Shown here: positions 8,124-19,588 of the stretch, in pieces | Numbering within the stretch: position 1 is the first letter of the stretch | Layout of the letters: each line of letters opens with the position of its first letter | Origin: Tyto alba | Lineage: Eukaryota > Chordata > Aves > Strigiformes > Tytonidae | DNA: 64,000 bases | Reading direction: 5' to 3' | NCBI RefSeq assembly: GCF_018691265.1 | Contig: NW_024881324.1 | Span: 713,230 to 777,229 of the forward strand | The notes under the pieces: model-generated | The model's input: only the letters and a program-made list of their open reading frames with translations | Told to the model about the DNA's origin: nothing | Database searches by the model: none | Made by a program: the position numbers and the translations under genes

Positions 8124-10216
8124 GTCTGATAATCATTTTCCCTCTAATGCATAGTCGAAGGTTCAGTGAATGGCCATGGTCCCAGGCTTACATTGGGCAT
8201 ACTAATAAGACTAGAAATGTGAGCAACCACACGTTGGCTACTATAGTTATGCAGGGGACAAATGTGCCCACAAAAGAAGAATGGGATGCCTATCCAGGAG
8301 AACCACAATTGCAGGGAACATTGGGACAAGAAATTAAAATAGGATGCAGAGCATTTAATAGCTCTACTTACTGGGCAGGAAAACAAATTACGGTAAGACC
8401 ATATAAAGCTGGAAGAACCCCTTTAGCAACCCAATCCTGTGACTGTGAAAAAACAAATTCAGACTGTTGGTATAATTCTACTCTTAACCAATCAATTTCC
8501 GTAGTATGTCTCTGGGTCAAGTGGCCAGTTGGATCCCAGCCGCTATTGGGATTATCCTTCAGATTTCATATAATAATAAACAACGCAACAACAACACCAA
8601 CAACTGAGAAGACAACCAGCACAACAACAACAGCGCCAGACACAACTCAAACAACTCAACCCCAAACAAAACCAGGGCCTAAGATTTATGAAGTTGGCCC
8701 ATATATGATTAGGAATGTGGGCCAACAACAATTATTATTTAACCCAGATTGGTCTCTTAAGCATGTCGAATTGATAATACAGACTAATATCTCCGAAATC
8801 CAACCAGCCTGTCTTCCTTTCGTAGAAACATCTTTCAAGGGCTGGACGAGGTGGTCACAAAAACAAATGCACCTTGGGAGCAGAACAAAAAGAGATTTAA
8901 CTGGGGTATTAGGAACAGGATTGGGAGTTTTGAATGGAATCGATTCAGAAGTATTAATGAACAAGTTGGCCACTGCAACAAGTGATTTAACAAGGCTAAA
9001 GCAGCCTCTACAGTCATCTTTATTGGCATTGGGAACTAGTCAATGGCAAGTCTCAAAAGTATTGCCAATGTGGGAAAAGAATGAGGACCAAGATCACAGA
9101 CTAATACTAGATACACTTAGTATGGCCCAGAATAATGTGTCTTTAGCTTTTAGTTGTATACAAGCACAGTTACGGCTGCAGGCAACCGCTGCCTTGATTA
9201 TAAGGGAAGGGAATGAAGGAATTTTTCCAGTTGAAATCCGAAAGGCTGTTTGGGACAAAGCTACCAATTTTGAAAGAAGATTCCAATCTTGGTGGACTAT
9301 GGTGAATTTTACCTATGACCCCAGTACTAACATGGCTACTGCCTTTGTGCTCACTATACGTAATGCCACAGTTTATGTAATCCATCCCATCATTGCATTA
9401 GGGTTGAATTATGAGGAAACAGTGCTCTATCCTTCAGAGCATAGAGCATGGGCCCGGAAGGTGAATGAGAAATGGCAGACTGTAAACGTGGAATCTTGTA
9501 TTACCCGGGAACAACAGGGGTTCATCTGTGAAAGCAATACAATTGACGCCCGAGACATATGCCTTGACACTGAGCGAAGTGTCTGCCACTTCGAAATTCA
9601 CCCAGATAATAGCAAGAAAACTGTGATTGTATATGCTGGTCAAGGCTGTATATGTTTAAGAACCGCTTGTGTATTCGTAGAGATAGATCCTGACAATGTA
9701 ACTTTGCCTACTGGGAATCATTCTAATTTCTGTATTTGTAACTTTGTTAAGATTACTGGGTGTGACTTTATATATCGGGCACCAGTGGTTTCTCACCAGT
9801 TGATAAAATCTAACGTTACAGGGTATCTCGAGTTATCACCTACACCTATTGGAATGAACCTTACATTAGTAAGGCAATTGATTAAACACCAAGATCTGTT
9901 AGGGATCTTGAGAGAAATTCAGAAAAACGGAGAGAAAACTTTAGTCACTGTTCACCATGATACAAAAGAAATAAACAGGGTTTTGCAAAGAGCAAAACAA
10001 GATGCAAGTCATAACTGGTGGGATACTCTTCTCGGCTGGTCGCCTTCTGCAACTGGGATCCTTAATATTATGATACACCCCATTGTGATCCTACTAGGTA
10101 GTGTAGCAATTTTATTAGTATTAACCATCATGTTATATCTATGGGTCTGGAGAATGTTTAAAAGGATAACTGCTATACATGAGGCTTTATACTACTCAGG
10201 AAAATTGCTGAAATAA
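8075..10216 (+). CDS. env: Env glycoprotein with mucin-like linker and long fusion subunit
   Basis: The precursor has 713 residues. The first ATG is followed by a hydrophobic signal peptide (residues 11-24). The surface part is short: N-glycosylation sites at 44, 48, 51, 95, 134, 138 and 238, clustered cysteines at 122-145, and a Thr-rich mucin-like segment at about 170-200. A furin-type site RTKR lies at 270-273 (bases 8882-8893), followed by a glycine-rich fusion peptide-like stretch ([12 protein letters not shown]). The remaining 440 residues form the transmembrane subunit. They include a first heptad-like helix, many cysteines, a second helical stretch before the membrane, an anchor at 668-692 and a 21-residue tail. 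No CX6CC immunosuppressive-loop motif and no surface CXXC are present, so this is not a classical gamma-type Env despite the gamma-like pol. It is fully open. Confidence 0.93.
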   Translation: MESYPSSARKITLLTISLIIIFPLMHSRRFSEWPWSQAYIGHTNKTRNVSNHTLATIVMQGTNVPTKEEWDAYPGEPQLQGTLGQEIKIGCRAFNSSTYWAGKQITVRPYKAGRTPLATQSCDCEKTNSDCWYNSTLNQSISVVCLWVKWPVGSQPLLGLSFRFHIIINNATTTPTTEKTTSTTTTAPDTTQTTQPQTKPGPKIYEVGPYMIRNVGQQQLLFNPDWSLKHVELIIQTNISEIQPACLPFVETSFKGWTRWSQKQMHLGSRTKRDLTGVLGTGLGVLNGIDSEVLMNKLATATSDLTRLKQPLQSSLLALGTSQWQVSKVLPMWEKNEDQDHRLILDTLSMAQNNVSLAFSCIQAQLRLQATAALIIREGNEGIFPVEIRKAVWDKATNFERRFQSWWTMVNFTYDPSTNMATAFVLTIRNATVYVIHPIIALGLNYEETVLYPSEHRAWARKVNEKWQTVNVESCITREQQGFICESNTIDARDICLDTERSVCHFEIHPDNSKKTVIVYAGQGCICLRTACVFVEIDPDNVTLPTGNHSNFCICNFVKITGCDFIYRAPVVSHQLIKSNVTGYLELSPTPIGMNLTLVRQLIKHQDLLGILREIQKNGEKTLVTVHHDTKEINRVLQRAKQDASHNWWDTLLGWSPSATGILNIMIHPIVILLGSVAILLVLTIMLYLWVWRMFKRITAIHEALYYSGKLLK

Positions 10217-10236
10217 AAGAATTTACTTAGTATGAT

Positions 10237-10248
10237 AAGAAAGGGGGG
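10237..10248 (+). promoter_or_regulatory. Polypurine tract of the gamma-like ERV
   Basis: AAGAAAGGGGGG is followed by AT and then TGATACAGGG, the LTR start. It lies 20 bases after the env stop. Confidence 0.9.
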
Positions 10249-10250
10249 AT

Positions 10251-10839
10251 TGATACAGGGCCTAGATAGGAACAGGGGATGTAAGGGTTAATGTGGGAAT
10301 AGCAAGAAGGGGATGAGGAGGGAAACAGTCGAGATAAGAGTTTGCCTAGCTTGTATGAGGTGTTTGTGTTGCTCGACCACTATCTCCTGTTTAAGTAAAA
10401 AGCCTCCTCCACCCCTGAGTAAGTGAAGATTACCCCACAACCGGCACAAACCTGCTCTGCGGGTCCAGGGGGTGACAGAGACTGCGCAGGAATTCGGGGT
10501 GAAAAGTTCAGCACTGAGGAAGAGGAGATACTTCCTCCCACGACCACCGCCCAGCCCTTCACGACCCCTGCCCAGGACCAAAGGAACTCACTGCGCAGAC
10601 TCAACTGGGAGGAGATCATGGAAATGCTAATTTTAATACGAAGCGGGGATAGGTGATGCATATGTATAGGCGTATTGCGAAATATTATGAATATGTAATC
10701 ATTTGCTCTATAAATCTAAGGCAACGGTGCCACATGGCTGCACACACATTAGGAGGAGTGATCCCCTGTGTGCCCAGCGCTGAATAAACATACCTACTTT
10801 ACAATCTATCAGATTGTGGAGTCTGTTTTCCGCACGTCA
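10251..10839 (+). mobile_element. 3' LTR of the gamma-like ERV
   Basis: It is 589 bp, from TGATACAGGG after the polypurine tract to GCACGTCA. A TATA box (TATAAAT) lies at 10709-10715 and AATAAA at 10783-10788, giving a short R region and a U5 of about 40 bases. The terminal match is only TGA/TCA. No second copy exists within the window, so LTR divergence cannot be used to date the insertion. The right edge is set by the CA end and the loss of LTR character; one or two bases of uncertainty remain. Confidence 0.85.
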
Positions 10840-13800
10840 GTTTTCTCATGATAGTAGGAAAACTATTGAGGGGCACAGACCTTGAACTGAATGTTTCCTA
10901 TTTGATTTGTTTACTGTCCTTCAAATCAATCAACAACAGTTGAAGTTAGAAGGAGCCATTTCAAATAATCAAGATAGACAGACAGGCAAGGGAGAAACAT
11001 TTTTTCATCAGCTTTTCCAGATCCCAGCCTCATCCCAAACCCACTAAGTGCAAGTACCAGGTTGTCAGGATTTGTGGCCAGCAGCACGGACGGCTGTAGC
11101 AGAAACGAGCAGGTCTCTATGGATTCTGTACATGTCAGCATCAATCTCACACTTCTGTTTGGTACATACGTTTTGTTATACACCTCAGAATATATCGGGA
11201 GCCTTATAACAGTCCCATCTGGCCTTGACAAATTAAAAATTAACGTGAGATTTGAAACACCTCCTTCAAAAGAAGTCTCTTCTGCCAGGAAAAAATGGAA
11301 ATGTCCCTGTTCAGCTATAAGTGCTGGTTTTGTGTGTGCGCCTGCACTGAGATGTGCTGCTGCCTTGGCTGGGGGGAGGCTGCGACCAGCAGAGCAGGAT
11401 TCAGATTTGTCTCTCAGGTGAGTTGCTCATGGATGATGGATGGGATGGGGTGAATATTTGCTTTGTTTTCCTCAGAATGGCTCACAAAGTGTCGATGCCT
11501 TGTGGGGCTGTCTCATGGGCTAACTTCTCCTAATTTGAAAGCCTTGTAGTTTTAGCTTTTTGAGTGTAAGGCTGTGATTTATATCGCAGCAGTGATTTCT
11601 GGCTGTTATGTCTGGGAGCTCATCAGTAAGAAACACCAGGGAAGAAGGAAGCTCTGGGTTTATTACCCCAAGGAAGAGAAGAGTGAGTTAGTAACTTGGT
11701 GGGATCTCAGAACAGCACGACAGGAAGTGTTTCTGATGGGGCTGGTGGTTTTCAGAGTTCCCTGGAGTATTAGAAAGGCTTCACCCTGAATAGTCTGCGT
11801 TAGTCAAAGCCCACACATTCAGGAAAGGTTAATTTGAAACAAAGTCACAGGGGTGCTGCTAAAGGACTGGAAGAGGATGCCCTTTGTAGGAGAGAAACTG
11901 CAAAGAGCTCCTCCTTGCATAGCCTGGACAGCACATGCTGAGGCAGGATCTTGTTTTCCATGTTCTTGAATCTCAGAAGTAAATACCAGGAAGCAAAGCC
12001 AATGTGTTTAGCATCAAAAGCGTACCTATTGGATATAAGCTGGCAATGAGCAGATTTAAGTAGGAAATTCTAAGCTCCGAGCCTGGTTTTGAGCCCAAAC
12101 ACAAAGGACTTGGTCTCTGTGTCCAGCCTTGAACATGTGTAACTGCCTTGGCTCCTCCATGTGTCTGCCCCCAAACCCCCAGGCTTCACTCACGGTTGAT
12201 GAGCCCCAAACCAGACCCTGAGCCCAGGGCTGAGGCTGCAAAACGCAGGATTTAGGCTCTGTTCCTAAACTGCTAATCCCCAGTGTCCAGAAGGGTTATT
12301 CATTTTTCTGTGTGGTGTGATTTTGTTTTTTGTTTGTGTCTGTACTTGTAAACCAAATGTTTTTGGAAATGTAACTTTTTAATGTGAACAAGGATGTCAT
12401 CTGCGACCTTCACCCTCACATGTTTAGTTTCATAATGTTTATAGTTAAATGTCATGTTTGCTAATTCTATAACCTGTCTTGGGAAGATATGTTTTAGTTT
12501 AACATGTTTATATGTGTTATGGAAATGGATCGCAACCCCCTGGGATCAAGAAAGTACCCAGAATGAGAATGAGCGAACTTTACCCACCCAAGCCACCCAC
12601 AGTTTAGGTGGTAACTTAGTCTTAACCTTGATAAAGAGATTTGCAGCCACCCCTAATTAATCTAGTATTACTTCTTGCTTGCCCCTGCCCAAATCTGTAG
12701 CAGACCCCTTCCCCTGGGGATTCTCCCTACAAGTAGAGGCACAAGCTTTATTCCCAACTCTGGGATTATTACTGAGAGCCCAAAGCAGCGAAGCCGGGTA
12801 CAAGCAGGTACAGACGTGGCCACCCAGCGCTGCCTTCCCTCCGGTGCCATGGTTAATGAAAAGCCCTTTGCCGTGCCACCCTGAAGCAGCTCTGCTCTCC
12901 TCCCGGCCCAGAAACACCGGGGGGGGGGGGGCTCCCCCTGCCCTGGGAGGGGTTTAAGCCCCTTCTCCAGCTTGCTTCCCCACCACAGCACCCCACATCC
13001 ACCCAGCAACAGATAGACAGCTAGAGAACTGCAGCAGCCTTTTTGCAATGCCAGCTCCGCTCCGGCTGCTTGCCTGGCTTTGACCTTGGCCAGTTCCCAC
13101 CCCCAACTTCACAAACCAGCTTGAATTGGGATTTTTCAGCCCGTCAGCAAGGCTCAGCAGCCCCGGGCAAGGCAGAGCTGGGGCTGGCGGGGGGCGATGA
13201 CACCCCATGGCTTGCCGCAGGGGCACACAGCTCCCCCCCAGCTCCTTTCCATCTGTCCTGGTTGGGGCTGGCCTAGAGCTCCCGTTGGTCTGGCAGCGGG
13301 AGGAGCTGCAGCCCCCTGAGACCCCAGGGGCTCCCCAGGTCCCAGTGCCCTCACCTGTGTGCGGGGCGGGGGGAGCAATGGAGCCATCTCTCTCCCAGGG
13401 GCTGCGGCAGTGCTGAGGGGCCGGGGAGCAGGAGGGCCCCTGCCCAAAGCCCATCCTCAGCCCCTGGGCAGCACAGCAGAGGCCCCCACACCTGGGAAGA
13501 GCCCAGAAATCAGCCCTGAGAGGCTCCTGCTGGGATTCAGGAGGAGCTGAGGCACCTGTGGGGCTGGCCGGAGGTGTGTGCTCCCCCCAGCCCCAGCACC
13601 CCCTCCAGAAAAAGCTTCACCCCCTTGGGGCTCAGCAAAGCACCAAGGAAGACACAGAACTTCAAAAGATACATCACCCTCTTTAGGAGGTTGGTTATTA
13701 CTAGATTTAGCTGTTTCCTTGGATAGTTACAGCAACTTTCAGCTACGATCAATCATATTTTTTCCCATCATGAACAATATAACAAGATTAGATTATTATA

Positions 13801-14196
13801 CGTGCACCTTGTTTACATGTGCAGTACCCGTGAACACACGGCCAATGCGTTCAGTTACAGTGTTCACACACGTGCCTGTAAGCTCATGCACACAAATATG
13901 CACATGCACAATAATCTAAAAACAGCAGACAGCTTCACTGTCTGTTGCCATGCCTAAAGCACTTCTTTGGATTAAAACTGAGATTGAAGGCCATCGGCCA
14001 CATAAAACAATACATCCTTGAGCCACATCCCATTCAATCATTCTGACTGCTACTACTCTATACCCTTCCTCAAGATACTTCATTTTGTACTTACATTTAT
14101 TATCTAGCAGTTATTCTCACCTGTCTTTGTGATAACCAATCCAAGTAGCCCAGCAACAATCCCTTCCCCATATTTTCATGTCATCAGAATACTTAC
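10840..14196. other. Flank after the ERV; no gene identified
   Basis: There is no supported exon. From about 12780 to 13620 the sequence is markedly GC-rich with few CpG, including a run of 13 G at 12919-12931. Open frames there are long because of base composition and overlap on both strands, with no recognisable domain. The expected terminal exon of the DCDC2-like gene was searched for by eye in this stretch and not found. The 12440-12960 part could be a decayed retroelement, but no ends or motifs support this. Confidence 0.5.
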
Positions 14197-14288
14197 TCTT
14201 TTTTTTCTTCTGCACGCAGGTTTATTTCACTTGACTTTGGATGAAACTGGGCAGGGATTATATTTTCCTTATTTTCACCTTTTTTGTT
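14197..14288 (-). CDS. DCDC2: Candidate DCDC2 C-terminal exon
   Basis: On the minus strand an acceptor (GTGTACAG) opens at 14288 and a strong donor GTAAGT follows at 14196-14191. The exon is 92 bases. In phase 0, the phase left by the exon at 19241-19588, it reads 30 codons without a stop, beginning NKKGENKENI and ending in a Glu/Lys run. The charged, low-complexity content resembles the preceding acidic exon. The acceptor has a poor pyrimidine tract and the sequence has no clear match to a known C terminus, so it may be spurious. Confidence 0.4.
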
Positions 14289-17200
14289 CTGTACACTAAC
14301 TTTATTTTGGCTCTGATATGTCAAAGCACCAAAGCATGAGATAAAATTTAATAAAACTGCAGTCCTATAGGATTTCAGCATATGCTTTAATACTTTGCTG
14401 AAATTAGGAATTTCAGCAGGGACACAGCTAAAACTTGGTGGTTTTCTCAAGTATTGCCTGTGAACAGATAAAACTCAGGTTCTTTGCTGAGTATCAGGTA
14501 AACAGTACACACATACCAATCATATAGTTCTAACCTGAGCGATTACATTAAAAACCAGTGGCCAGTTTGACTGTGCTGTCATTCTTGGATTTGTAACTTA
14601 GATTTATAACTAACAGTTACATTGTCAGCCTATTTTCTTTCACGGTTGCAATACCAAAACTACCAAATCTGATGTAGTTTTTTTGCTTTGGTTTTGTTTT
14701 GTTTTGTTTTGTTTGTTTATTTCCAGTTAGGGAAGAATCCTATCAGCTGCAAAATCACCAGGTCTATAAAGCCAGTCACCCAAAGACAGACTTAACAAAC
14801 AGACCTTGATATGAGACAAAACACAAGAATATCTGTATGCTAGTTCTCTTTAATATCAAATTGTTTTTAAAAATAAAACCAAGAAATCAAGTCTTAAAAA
14901 ACCCCTCAGAACTGTTGCATATAAGCTTAATAAAATAACATTGCATAAGCTTAACAAAATAATGTATTTCTCATATAAAACTGAGTTAAGCCATCACACA
15001 CAGCAAATCCAGATGGAAAAACTATCAGCAAGTGCACCTGTATGCTCCTTGTTTCATTTCTACTTTCACATCAGAATTATTTGTTATGCATAAACTAATT
15101 TCTCTCTATAAAAGAACCTGATACAAAATCCACATTGTCAGTGCTGTCAGGTGAATGATAAAATGGTTATCTCTCCATTTCCAAAAAGTCTGATTTGCTA
15201 TTCTGAAGAAATACATCCTGTCTTTCTTACAAGAAAACATTCTAAAAGCTGAATAACACTCATAGGGTTTCATGATCCCATGAAAAAGAAAAAAAAAAGA
15301 TTATATTATGCTTCCTTAGAATTTAGTTTAAGCTTTTAAATTACTCTTATTGACATCTGCAAATCTTCTAAGCATCGAAGACACAGAACATTTGGGGAAG
15401 AGGGAAGAAATGACAGAAACTGTTGGAAGACAGCGACTGCAAGTAGAAACCAAGGGGAGAAAAGTGTCACCATGTGCATCCCTCAGTTTCTCCTAAACCG
15501 CGTTTCTAGGTACAACATTTTGAGGCAAACGTTCTCCAAACGGTCTCCATCGGGTACTTCTGGGTGTCGATTTGTCTTCAAACTTTTGAGGATGCAGAAC
15601 ATCTCGGAGGTTGTTCAAGTCTTAATGACGGCAAGCAGAGCCCTGGCTTGGGTCCACCGTTAACTTCCAGCAAGGAGCCCGTTCCCGGGAACGGCAACAC
15701 CAGACCGCTGGCATTTGCCTTCATTTGGCAACACACTGAAGGCCAGGCTTGCTGAGAAGCACATGAGCTCTGCAGCTCTGAGCGAGCAAAGACACAGCAT
15801 TAGCCATCTTCCCTGCTCAGCTTTGCACAGAAGGTTCAGTGGGTAACTTCCCTGAAATTCCCTGAGAAGACAGACCTGCCTTCTCTGGCTGGGTAATTAT
15901 TGTCTGAGGGCTTTTAATGCTATTGCATGTATTATTCCAGTGCAGGATTAACTCTAAAGCTACCTAGAGGATTTCTGTGTGCCAATGTTCCACACTATCA
16001 TGTACAGCTATTTTATTAATGCTGGGGGTTGGTTTTGTTTTTTTGTTTTTGTTTGTTTATTTTTTTGTGCGTGTGTTTGTTTTTTGTTTTTTGGGAGGTG
16101 GGAGAGAGAGGACAGTCAGTTGTTTTTTTACTTCTGCTTAAGTTCAAATGTCTTCTTAAATCCCAGTGAAATCAAAATATTTGAGCATGGGTTTAACTGC
16201 TGTATCAAACAAAAGAAGCAGGCATACTTGCTTAAGACCTTGGCTACACTAGGAGCTTATTTTGAATTGATCACAAATGTAATATTCCCTCAGATCTTTG
16301 TCAGACAGTTCAACAAAGGACACACTAATCATAGACAATTCAGAGATGCCACAGGGCAGACTGTACTAACCCTGTTCAGGTGGGTTTTAGCATTATAGGG
16401 TTTATACTTACATTGCCAATACTCAGAAATATGCTGAAGGATCTCTACATATTTATATTCCATTGGAAAAACATATTTAATCGTAGAAAAAGGGAAGATG
16501 TTTGTATGTATTTCAGGTTCTTCACATTCCTCAAACAGTGCTTCAAGTTCAATTAGTTCATAAATGTCATTTTTATCTTAATGGCATGAAATCAACAAAA
16601 ATGACATTTAGTTTCTCATAGCAATAATCTCCCAGCACTAACAACAAGGAACCCCACTTTTTCTTCCGTATAATTCATGAAACTATGCTCAGGGCTGTAT
16701 TTCTATGAACTACAAATTACTCCCATTACTAACAGAGAAACAATAAGAGCAATGGAATTGGTGTCATTAACAGTACTAATAATGTGGATCAATGCCTTCT
16801 TTACGAAGGCAAATTAAGCCACAGCCTACCAGGAGCCAGCTTGCTCAAAAAGATGATGACACACCTCCAACCATTAAGGCTACGTAAAGGATTCATCGAT
16901 GCAGCAACTGTTGCTGACTTTTACAGAAAACTGGTGGGCTCATCCTAACATATTTCATATTAAAATGACTCCACTGACAGCAACGCTTTTGTGGTAATTT
17001 CAGTCTGAATCCAGGCCTATTCATTCTTTTTTATTAATAAATTAAATTTCACATAGACTGAATTACAAATCCATCCAAACTCAACTTTTTAAACTAATCT
17101 TCTACATACTCTTCCTTCACTTTTTTTTCACTACGATAACAATTCACTTTTAGTGAACTGGTGCAAGACAATCAACAAAACTTGCTGTAAATGGGAACAA

Positions 17201-19240
17201 GCAGTAGTATTGTAGGCTGTCTACATTCATTTATAATGCTAAATAAGTGCTATTTATGAATTTTAAAACTAACAGTTCTAATTAATATACTGAAAATCCA
17301 CTATTTAATAACATTAGGACTGACACCTCATTACAGTACACCAGTTTTTGTCGGCAAGAGTCCATTAAGTGAGGAACATATTCTCATTATACCTTAATGT
17401 TATGCCTGGAAATCATCCATACCATGTGAAATTTTAAAGGAAAAACTATGTATGTCCGCAGGAAAAGTCAAAAGTTTTTTCTCTTTTCTGAACAAATCTG
17501 CAAAGAAGTTTTGACGTTGAATTTGGGTGGGTTTATTTTCCTTTTTCTGGAACAGTGTTATTTTTGTGGTTATTCTATTACTGCTAACCATCTTATACCA
17601 CAGAATAGTGAATTTCTTTCTAATACTTCTCTACAGTACTCTTGTATTTCCCCTCTCAAATGCTATCGGAAAATCTCACCTTGTGAAAATAATTCTGTGT
17701 TCTTCTAGTAGCTATTAATGTTTGTTTTCTTTATCAGTCCACATGGCATTATCATCTCAAGACTCAATAGGTGGGTACTCAACCTGTCTTCCCATTATAT
17801 GTTACCAATCACAAAAAATAACATTTTCTATTTAAAATATTATAATCTTTCATTTTCTGCTCATTACATTTTTTTCTATCTATGCAACTGCAGCGTAGTC
17901 ATTGCTCTGCTCATTTTTTTCACTTTCCTGGGGGCTGGTGATTGTTACCCTTGGATTTGTGGATGTTTTTTCAAGATGAGAATCAACCTAGAGAAAAAGG
18001 ACAGGTAATGTTAACTGCCTTGGGTAACAAAGATTTCACTTAATTTCAATACAGTGTTAGCACTTCATACTAAAATTTCCGCAAGTTATTCTTAGCGTGA
18101 AAACATGTTTTCCGAGAGTGATCACATTAGCATTTATATTTACCTTATGTACCTTCCAAAGGAGAAAGTACTCAAATTAGAGGTTCCCCCCCAGTTCTTT
18201 CATCAAGTATCCAGTTACCCACATATCCAATTAGAGTGAATGCTGACTCAGTCTTTCCACTTAATAAATAACTTTAGCTTTTTTAAAAACAAACAAAAAG
18301 CCCCAATACATCAAGCACAGAATAAATTCAGGGCCCAAGAAAATGTCTCTTTACTCAGCTCTCTTAATTGAAAAATGTTTTTGGGTGTCATACAGAAACA
18401 GAAGAAAGGCCAGTGGCCAGGTGCAAGGAACCATTTCTAGTGTCACAAGAAGCAGAGGAAAAATCAGTTTTTTGGCAAGCTTATAGGCAGGGAATATGCA
18501 GCAAGTTGTTCTGCTTCTGACACTCATGAATCCCACTCTTCCCAGATCTGCATTCTCCCCATCAAACAAAACACTTTGTTTCCCACATTCTGTTCGCTGA
18601 TCTGACAGTCAGGGTAGTCCACTTTATCTTTCTGGTCTGTCTGCCACCATCTAAGCCAACAGCATGTTACTGCGTCTCCTAAATTAATAGGGTAGTTGCT
18701 TTTAAACCGACTAAAGTCCCTTGCTTTGAGGATCATGTTAATCTCCAATGTTTTTTCCAATTTCTAAGAAGCGGAGATGAAACTTCCACAAAGCAATGGC
18801 AAGAGTCCTTGATGAAATGCAACTTCTGTGAAAGTCAACTCATCAAAATAATGAAGCACTGTGGTCTCACGAACACATCCCCCTGCTCTGTCCTAAAGGA
18901 CAATGTAATGTGGAAATATATAAAGATTATGCTTTTCTGGAAATTGCAAGGTTACTTTTTTTTTTTTTTTTTTTTTTTTCAAAATTCAGCATACTCAGGA
19001 AAGCAAGAGATGCAGATTTGTCAAATAGTGAGAAACATCTGCTTTCTCAGTTGGAGGGCATATAATGTAATTACTGATGGAACTGAACTAGACAGATGGA
19101 AAATAGCTTTTCCACAAACTGAAGTCCTTGTAAATGCTCTCAGAACCATATCGGAAGTCAGCTACTTAGAGGCTGTCTGGGAAGCCTGAGGCTGAGATAT
19201 ATAAGGAGCAATAACTTAAGAACAAATGGAAAGAACTTGC
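14289..19240 (-). other. Intron between candidate terminal exon and acidic exon
   Basis: AT-rich intron of about 5 kb if the 14197 exon is real. It contains TTTTG-rich tracts at 14680-14722 and 16025-16100 and a run of 24 T at 18956-18979. Short open frames show no domain. No transposon ends were recognised. Confidence 0.5.
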
Positions 19241-19588
19241 CTGGTTCTGACTTTCTGAATTCTCCTCTTTTATTTCTTCTTCGGGCTGAAGATCACCTTG
19301 GTAGTTTGAGTGCTCCATCCCCTCCCCATTTTCTTGATTTTTCTTGCCGTTTAAATGGGTAAGTTCCTCTTCCTCTGCTTGGTCAACAGTATCTGTTTCT
19401 TCTGCTTCATCTTCATAATTCTCATTTAGTTTCTTCTTGTTTTCTTCCACTTCACTTCTTTCTTTAACAGTTTCTCCACTTTCCTCCCCATTCGCTTCCA
19501 GGTATTCTTTTTCTCCTTTATATACCTCCTCTCCCCTGTCATCTTCCTCCTCTGCATTTTCTTCTTCATCTACAGTTTCTGCTGGCCT
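19241..19588 (-). CDS. DCDC2: DCDC2 acidic exon (Glu-rich C-terminal region)
   Basis: This exon has 348 bases, 116 codons, phase 0 at both ends. The acceptor TTTCCTTTCACCAG precedes 19588. The first codons give RPAETVDEEENAEEED, matching the start of the acidic region of DCDC2, and the previous exon ends in PLDQ as expected. The rest is dominated by Glu, Lys, Asn and Gln, with no folded domain. The 3' splice boundary is a GC donor, CAG|GCAAGT, at 19240-19235. If it were not used, the frame would run on for 24 residues to a TAA, giving an alternative C terminus. DCDC2 binds microtubules through its doublecortin domains and is linked to primary cilia; this region lies outside those domains. Confidence 0.88.

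Larger units (their letters stand above)
2526..10839 (+). mobile_element. Gamma-like endogenous retrovirus lacking its 5' LTR
   Basis: The order is leader, gag, pro-pol in the gag frame, env overlapping the end of pol, polypurine tract and 3' LTR. All three coding regions are open over their full length with catalytic residues present, which suggests a young insertion. No second copy of the 3' LTR sequence and no TGG-starting primer-binding site were found upstream of gag, so the 5' LTR and PBS are missing. Instead the leader abuts the antisense env remnant. Without the 5' LTR this copy has no promoter of its own upstream of gag. Gag with a single CCHC knuckle, in-frame stop readthrough and a DTGA protease point to a gammaretrovirus-like backbone. 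Env does not follow that type. Confidence 0.95.

Noticed and set aside
12454..13550. Many overlapping open frames on both strands in a GC-rich stretch
   Set aside because: Long frames are expected from the base composition. None has a recognisable domain or good splice sites, and they conflict with each other.
18351..18760. Minus-strand frames with Cys/Trp content as possible DCDC2 exons
   Set aside because: There are no matching splice sites in the required phase and no similarity to doublecortin proteins.
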